Positions 4,674 through 9,172 of a stretch of DNA of 9,172 bases are shown here, piece after piece. The stretch's first letter is position 1, and every line of letters begins with the position of its first letter. The stretch is from Betaproteobacteria bacterium. Lineage in GTDB: Bacteria; Pseudomonadota; Gammaproteobacteria; Burkholderiales; Burkholderiaceae. Under the pieces are notes generated by a model, which did no database searches, was not told the DNA's origin, and saw only the letters and a list, made by a program, of their open reading frames with translations. The position numbers and the translations under genes were made by a program. Location of the stretch: NCBI GenBank assembly GCA_947468785.1, contig CANIMS010000046.1, positions 1 through 9,172 on the forward strand, read 5' to 3'.

Positions 4674-7343
4674 GTGGCTAAAGCATCTACCAAAAGCAGT
4701 TCCAAAACCTCAACCGTGGATCAACCCAAGGCGCTCATCATTGCTGAGAAGCCCTCAGTTGCCAATGACATTGCTAAGGCGCTTGGTGGATTTACCAAGC
4801 ATGAAGATTATTTTGAAAATGATGAATATGTAATCTCTTCTGCGGTGGGCCATTTATTAGAAATTGCTGCGCCGGAAGAATTTGATGTCAAGCGAGGTAA
4901 GTGGTCTTTTGCAAACTTGCCCGTGGTGCCGCCATATTTCGATTTGCGCCCCATTGTCAAAACTGAATCGCGCCTGAAAGTTTTACAAAGATTAATTAAA
5001 AGAAAAGATGTCACTACTTTAATTAATGCTTGTGACGCGGGACGCGAAGGGGAGTTAATTTTTCGCTTAATTGCACAACACGCCAAGGCCCCTCAATCTA
5101 TTCGGCGCCTTTGGTTACAGTCGATGACTCCTGCTGCTATACGTGAAGGTTTTGCTAGCTTGCGCACCGATGTTGAAATGCAGCCTTTAGCTGATGCTGC
5201 ACGCTGTCGCTCTGAGGCTGACTGGTTAGTAGGAATTAATGGCACTCGCGCCATGACTGCTTTTAATAGCAAAAGTGGTGGCTTCTTTTTAACCACCGTA
5301 GGTCGGGTACAAACACCGACGCTATCGATTGTGGTTGAGCGCGAAGAACTCATTCGCAAATTTATTTCGAAAGACTATTGGGAAGTGAAGGCGGAGTTTA
5401 TTGCTGCAGCCGGCATATATGAGGGCCGATGGTTTGATCCTAAGTTTAAGAAAGATGTCACTGAACCAGATGCTCGTGAAAATCGCCTTTGGAGCGAGGC
5501 CGCCGCTCAAAGCATTGTGGCAGCCTGTCGAGATAAAAAAGCTACAGTTACTGAAGAGGCTAAGCCTGCCACTCAATTAGCACCGCAACTATTTGACTTG
5601 ACCAGCTTGCAGCGCGAAGCTAATGCACGCTTTGGCTTTTCTGCAAAAAATACTTTGGGTCTAGCTCAAGCGCTCTATGAGCGCCATAAGGTGCTCACGT
5701 ATCCTCGTACAGATGCTAAGGCACTTCCTGAAGATTACTTAGATACCGTGAAACAAACTATGGAAACGCTTGCAGAGCACTCGCAAGAATATCGTCCATT
5801 TGCAAAACAAATTCTTCAAGGGGATCCTAAGGAGCCAAAAGGCAAGGGCTATGGCTGGATTAAGCCAAATAAAAGAATCTTTGATAACTCCAAGATCTCA
5901 GATCACTTTGCCATTATTCCTACGCTTGAAACACCAAAAAATCTCAGCGAGCCAGAATTCAAACTGTACGATTTAGTAGTGAGGCGCTTCTTGGCGGTTT
6001 TTTATCCTGCCGCCGAATTCCGCGTAACAACCCGCATCACCGAAGCGTCCGGCCACCATTTCAAAACGGAAGGGCGCGTGCTGGTTAATCCTGGCTGGCT
6101 TACTGTCTATGGCAGGTCGAATCAGGCAGACGATGAGTTGGTGGCAGTACAGGAAGGCGAAACCGTCCAGACAGAATCTATTGCCGCGGTTCCACTCAAA
6201 ACCAAACCTCCAGCGCGCTATACCGAAGCAACCTTATTGTCTGCAATGGAGAGTGCGGGCAAGTGGGTGGATGATGATGAAATGCGTGAAGCAATGGCTG
6301 AAAAAGGCCTAGGAACTCCGGCTACTCGAGCTGCCATCATTGAAGGATTGCTTGCTGAAAAATACATGGTGCGAGAGGCGCGCGAACTCATTCCAACTGC
6401 TAAAGCCTTTCAGTTAATGACTTTATTGCGCGGTCTTGATGTTGAAGAGCTTACACGCCCAGACCTAACGGGAAATTGGGAAAATAAGCTGTCGCTGATT
6501 GAACAAGGCAAGATGAATCGCGACACCTTCATGCAAGAAATTGCACAAATGACGCAGCGTATCGTCAAGCGCGCTAAAGAGTATGACAGTGACACCATAC
6601 CGGGTGACTATGCAACCATGAGCACGCCTTGCCCACACTGTAAAGGGCCGGTGAAAGAAAACTATCGCCGTTTTGCTTGTGAGAAATGTGGCTTCACCAT
6701 TAGTAAAACTCCTGGAGGTCGCGCCTTTGAATATCCGGAAGTAGAAGAGTTACTCCGCGAGAAAACAATTGGGCCGCTCCAAGGATTCCGCAGCAAAATG
6801 GGCCGTCCATTTGCAGCAATTATCAAATTAAGTGAAATTCCAGAAGATGATGCTGACTATCCTAATGCTGGTTTCAAGCTAGAGTTTGATTTTGGAAACG
6901 CCCAAGATGAAGAAACGGAAGCGATTGATTTCACTGGTCGCCAAGCTTTGGGTGTATGCCCCAAGTGCTCTGGTGCGGTCTATGAAGACGGTATGCGTTA
7001 TGTTTGCGAAAACAATACTGGGCCAAACAAATCCTGTGATTTCAAAACGGGCAAGGTGGTGTTACAACAAGAAATTTCTGCCGAACAAATTCAAAAATTG
7101 TTGAAAGAAGGCAGAACAGATCTGTTAACTAACTTTAAGTCAAACCGAACTGGGCGGGGCTTTAAGGCTTATTTGGTATTGGGGCCTGAAGGAAAAACAG
7201 GCTTTGAATTTGAGGCTAAAGCACCCAAGGCGGAGGGCGCGGCTAAGGCACCAGCAAAGAAACGAGCGGGCGCAAGTGCGGCTACCAAGTCAGCAGCAAA
7301 ACCAAAACGGGCTAGCAAAGCTAAGTCCTCATCGAGCACTTGA
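4674..7343 (+). CDS. topB: DNA topoisomerase III (type IA), long form
   Basis: TopB cuts one DNA strand through a tyrosine link, passes another strand and reseals it, resolving catenanes and recombination intermediates. The 889-aa protein begins with a Ser/Thr/Lys-rich extension (1-18), then the TOPRIM domain: IAEKPSVAND at 23-32 and DAGREGE at 121-127. Next come TVGRVQTPTL at 208-217, the active-site LTYPRTDAK with Tyr343, LGTPATRAAIIEG at 546-558, and RPDLTGNWE at 595-603. Cysteine clusters follow (653, 656, 669, 672; then 762, 765, 778, 788), then a topoisomerase C-terminal repeat to about 847 and a Lys/Ala/Ser-rich tail. E. coli TopB has only 653 aa; the extra C-terminus is usual in Burkholderiales. 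The GTG at 4674 has AGG eight bases upstream; a GTG at 4719 (MDQPKALIIAEKP) is a possible alternative. The last 175 bp overlap the opposing mnmC gene. Confidence 0.95.
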   Translation: MAKASTKSSSKTSTVDQPKALIIAEKPSVANDIAKALGGFTKHEDYFENDEYVISSAVGHLLEIAAPEEFDVKRGKWSFANLPVVPPYFDLRPIVKTESRLKVLQRLIKRKDVTTLINACDAGREGELIFRLIAQHAKAPQSIRRLWLQSMTPAAIREGFASLRTDVEMQPLADAARCRSEADWLVGINGTRAMTAFNSKSGGFFLTTVGRVQTPTLSIVVEREELIRKFISKDYWEVKAEFIAAAGIYEGRWFDPKFKKDVTEPDARENRLWSEAAAQSIVAACRDKKATVTEEAKPATQLAPQLFDLTSLQREANARFGFSAKNTLGLAQALYERHKVLTYPRTDAKALPEDYLDTVKQTMETLAEHSQEYRPFAKQILQGDPKEPKGKGYGWIKPNKRIFDNSKISDHFAIIPTLETPKNLSEPEFKLYDLVVRRFLAVFYPAAEFRVTTRITEASGHHFKTEGRVLVNPGWLTVYGRSNQADDELVAVQEGETVQTESIAAVPLKTKPPARYTEATLLSAMESAGKWVDDDEMREAMAEKGLGTPATRAAIIEGLLAEKYMVREARELIPTAKAFQLMTLLRGLDVEELTRPDLTGNWENKLSLIEQGKMNRDTFMQEIAQMTQRIVKRAKEYDSDTIPGDYATMSTPCPHCKGPVKENYRRFACEKCGFTISKTPGGRAFEYPEVEELLREKTIGPLQGFRSKMGRPFAAIIKLSEIPEDDADYPNAGFKLEFDFGNAQDEETEAIDFTGRQALGVCPKCSGAVYEDGMRYVCENNTGPNKSCDFKTGKVVLQQEISAEQIQKLLKEGRTDLLTNFKSNRTGRGFKAYLVLGPEGKTGFEFEAKAPKAEGAAKAPAKKRAGASAATKSAAKPKRASKAKSSSST
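7169..7343. other. Convergent double-coding overlap of topB and mnmC 3' ends
   Basis: Both strands are open for 175 bp. On the plus strand it encodes TopB residues from about 833 to 889; on the minus strand, MnmC residues from about 355 to 411. Recognisable TopB domain sequence ends near 7214 and recognisable MnmC sequence near 7259, so each gene's disposable tail lies opposite the other's conserved end. There is no intergenic space for a terminator for either gene. Confidence 0.85.
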
Positions 7344-8404
7344 GCGGCAATCAATTTAGCCGCCAAGGCCGACCACAAAACCCCTCGCGAGCCTAGAGCG
7401 GTTGCCAAAAAAATTCCTGGGCGTTGATTCAGCGCGCCAATGATTGGCAATCGGTCGCCCGCTACACAGCGCACGCCAACAAACTCTCCCGACTTTTTTA
7501 AACCATTAGGATCGCCATCAAGATACTGGACCAGGCCTTTTGCTTGTTCACGATTAAAGTCGTCGCTGCTATCTCTTGGCGACAGATCGTCCTCGCTCTC
7601 ATCAAAACTAGATCCCACTATCCAACGATAGCTGCCGTCACCTAAACGTTCGGCTGGTAAACAATAGCCTTCCCCCGAAATTCCAACGCTGGGTAATTTA
7701 GGTGCCCATGGACTATCCGGAGCAACAGAAAAAATACTCAGTTGTCCGCGCACGGGCTTTAGTGGCAAACGTATGCCGATGCTATTGATCAGGCATTTAC
7801 TTTCCATGGCTGCAGCAATCACCGCCTTATCTGCGGAAAGAATTTCTTCTTGGTCCTCGCCATACAAAAACCATTTTTCGTCGTGGTTTTCAAGGCGCAT
7901 AACTCTTGTGTTCCACATGCAGGTTAGTCGTTGCTGATTGTTCAATAACTGCTGTGTGGCCTCTTGAAGATTTAAAGAGGCGCCCCGCGGTAACCAAACA
8001 CCACTTTGTGAAATACCGCAGATTTTTTTTGCCTCTTCCGCATCTAATGGCAATGCCATTGTGTTATCAAGGCCCAAACTTTCGAGGTAGTCTACAAGCT
8101 CTTCGAGAACAAATTCTTTATCTTTTTTTGTCGGCTGAAAAATACCATGCGCCTTCCAAACCAAGCCCCACCGGGCTTCGGCAAGCAAAAAAGCAATGCG
8201 GGTTAAGCGCAGTAAGCGTGGTGAACCCTTGCCAATATGAGGATGTGCAATAGCATAGGCATGACTTGAGCAAGCGCTAGCAGGGGTTGATGCAGCATCA
8301 ATGAGACAAACTGCTTTACCGCGTTCGAGTAACTCATTAGCAATGCTCGCTCCACAAATGCCTGCCCCAATCACCACTATTTCATGGTGTTGGGGTTTGG
8401 TCAT
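7169..8404 (-). CDS. mnmC: FAD-dependent cmnm5(s2)U34 oxidoreductase, stand-alone MnmC C-terminal domain
   Basis: The 411-aa protein matches the FAD-dependent half of MnmC, which removes the carboxymethyl group from cmnm5(s2)U34 in the anticodon wobble position of certain tRNAs. It begins with a dinucleotide-binding fold (IVVIGAGICGASIANELLERG, GxGxxG at 13-18) of the DAO type. It then has LKPVRGQLSIF at 215-225, GVRCVAGDRLPIIG at 310-323, ATALGSRGVLWSALAAKLIA from 334, and a family-like end LVAALAPARFF at 373-383. E. coli MnmC (about 668 aa) carries an N-terminal methyltransferase; here that half is absent, because pckG lies 37 bp upstream. The last 28 residues (Ala/Leu/Ser/Pro-rich) look unlike the family, and the final 175 bp run opposite the 3' end of topB. 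No clear Shine-Dalgarno sequence precedes the ATG. A related DAO-family oxidase is less likely. Confidence 0.85.
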   Translation of the reverse strand: MTKPQHHEIVVIGAGICGASIANELLERGKAVCLIDAASTPASACSSHAYAIAHPHIGKGSPRLLRLTRIAFLLAEARWGLVWKAHGIFQPTKKDKEFVLEELVDYLESLGLDNTMALPLDAEEAKKICGISQSGVWLPRGASLNLQEATQQLLNNQQRLTCMWNTRVMRLENHDEKWFLYGEDQEEILSADKAVIAAAMESKCLINSIGIRLPLKPVRGQLSIFSVAPDSPWAPKLPSVGISGEGYCLPAERLGDGSYRWIVGSSFDESEDDLSPRDSSDDFNREQAKGLVQYLDGDPNGLKKSGEFVGVRCVAGDRLPIIGALNQRPGIFLATALGSRGVLWSALAAKLIAAQVLDEDLALLARFGFAADLVAALAPARFFAGALAAPSALGALASNSKPVFPSGPNTK

Positions 8405-8441
8405 TTAAAGAGATCTAGATAAAACGTAGGGTGCTAAAAGC
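8405..8441 (-). other. Short pckG-mnmC gap
   Basis: Thirty-seven bases lie between the pckG stop and the mnmC start on the same strand. I see no convincing terminator or promoter, so the two genes could be co-transcribed. There is a tiny loopless palindrome GCTTAAGC at the pckG end, too short to be a terminator. Confidence 0.4.
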
Positions 8442-9172
8442 TTAAGCGTTTAATCGTTGTTCGATTTTCGCGCGAGTTTCTTTTAGTTCTTTAGGCAAGC
8501 GATCGCCAAGGTGATCAAACAACTCTGTATGGAGCTTTAGTTCGTTCTTCCAATCATCAATCGCAACGTGACTGGCTTTGGCAAATTTCTCTGCGGAGTA
8601 ATCAAGGCCGCCCCAATGCATATCGGCATATTCAGGAGAAATACCAAATGGAGTTTCTTTTCCGCTTGCTTTGCCTTCTGCACGATCTAATACCCAAGAA
8701 AGGACGCGCATATTCTCGCCGAAGCCTGGCCATACAAACTTGCCATTCTCATCTTTGCGGAACCAATTCACACAATAGATCTTAGGTAATACGGCGCCCT
8801 CGGACTCTAATTTCTTGCCGATGTTTAACCAATGCTGGAAGTAGTCGCTCATGTTGTAACCAGCAAACGCGATCATTGCAAATGGGTCACGACGGACTAC
8901 GCCAATCTGACCAGTAATCGCAGCGGTCGTTTCTGAGCCCAGGGTAGCGGCCATGTAAACGCCTTCAACCCAGTCGCGCGCTTCGCTGACCAATGGAACA
9001 GTATTTGAGCGGCGGCCACCGAACAAGAATGCATCAATTGGAACGCCTTCAGGATCGTCCCATTTTGGATCAACTGCTGGATTATTGGTCGCTGCAACAG
9101 TAAAGCGAGAGTTTGGGTGGGCAGCTTTGCGGCCCGCAGCTCCCTCAGCAGGAGTCCAGTCTTTGCCTTGCC
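8442..9172 (-). CDS. pckG: Phosphoenolpyruvate carboxykinase (GTP), C-terminal part (cut by window edge)
   Basis: This enzyme interconverts oxaloacetate plus GTP with phosphoenolpyruvate, GDP and CO2, and feeds gluconeogenesis. The frame is open to the right edge, giving the last 242 of about 615-620 residues. Visible family motifs are [10 protein letters not shown] (substrate-contacting Asn-Ser-Arg), [14 protein letters not shown] (the nucleotide/PEP-contacting GRR), [11 protein letters not shown], and [19 protein letters not shown], which holds the Phe residues and Asn that clamp the guanine ring in animal GTP-PEPCK. These mark the GTP-dependent family, not the ATP-dependent PckA. The catalytic lid and P-loop cysteine regions lie beyond the window. 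It ends RLNA-TAA at 8442. Gene identity is near certain; only completeness is unknown. Confidence 0.96.
   Translation of the reverse strand, partial: QGKDWTPAEGAAGRKAAHPNSRFTVAATNNPAVDPKWDDPEGVPIDAFLFGGRRSNTVPLVSEARDWVEGVYMAATLGSETTAAITGQIGVVRRDPFAMIAFAGYNMSDYFQHWLNIGKKLESEGAVLPKIYCVNWFRKDENGKFVWPGFGENMRVLSWVLDRAEGKASGKETPFGISPEYADMHWGGLDYSAEKFAKASHVAIDDWKNELKLHTELFDHLGDRLPKELKETRAKIEQRLNA

Noticed and set aside
8439..8446. Terminator after pckG
   Set aside because: GCTTAAGC is a loopless 8-base palindrome, too small to stop transcription.
8442..9026. pckG as a short protein starting at TTG 9026
   Set aside because: The same frame continues open to the window edge with conserved PEPCK sequence ([14 protein letters not shown]), so the TTG is an internal Leu codon.
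8897..9097. Minus-strand 66-codon open frame
   Set aside because: It is an out-of-frame shadow of the strongly conserved pckG coding sequence.
1..9172. Mobile element, CRISPR array, prophage or defence system
   Set aside because: No transposase, integrase, repeat array, tRNA-linked direct repeats or known defence domain is visible; gene order is that of conserved housekeeping loci.

Overview
The window looks like a chromosomal housekeeping segment from a low-GC member of the Burkholderiales, most like Polynucleobacter. This is inferred from the protein sequences, from the order def-fmt-rsmB-DUF4390-ntrY with a divergent dprA, and from AT-leaning codon use. No rRNA, tRNA, CRISPR array, insertion sequence or phage gene was seen. 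No gene looks recently acquired.

Left half (1-3709, minus strand): a tightly packed operon read right to left. It runs def (peptide deformylase), fmt (Met-tRNA formyltransferase), rsmB (16S rRNA m5C967 methyltransferase), an exported DUF4390 protein, and the 5' end of an NtrY-like sensor histidine kinase cut by the window edge. The def-fmt gap is 7 nt. The next three junctions are all 4-base stop/start overlaps, provided rsmB starts at a TTG inside the fmt stop. Fmt and Def act at the two ends of the N-formylmethionine cycle and RsmB modifies the ribosome, so this is a translation operon into which an envelope protein and a membrane sensor are coupled.

Middle (3710-4673): a 71-bp divergent gap, then dprA on the plus strand. 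This DprA is an unusually short Rossmann-core-only version (223 aa). It is followed by a 221-bp AT-rich gap with two terminator-like hairpins and, just ahead of topB, a pair of mutually exclusive hairpins that end in a T run and could act as an attenuator.

Right half (4674-9172): topB (type IA topoisomerase III, long form with zinc-finger C-terminus and Lys/Ala-rich tail) on the plus strand, overlapping tail-to-tail by 175 bp with a minus-strand FAD oxidoreductase. That protein matches the C-terminal half of MnmC (tRNA wobble-uridine modification) without its methyltransferase half. Upstream of it on the same strand is the 3' part of pckG (GTP-dependent PEP carboxykinase), cut by the right edge.

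No clearly new system is visible. The points most worth checking are the double-coded topB/mnmC ends, the minimal DprA, the stand-alone MnmC oxidase, the topB leader and the DUF4390-NtrY pairing.
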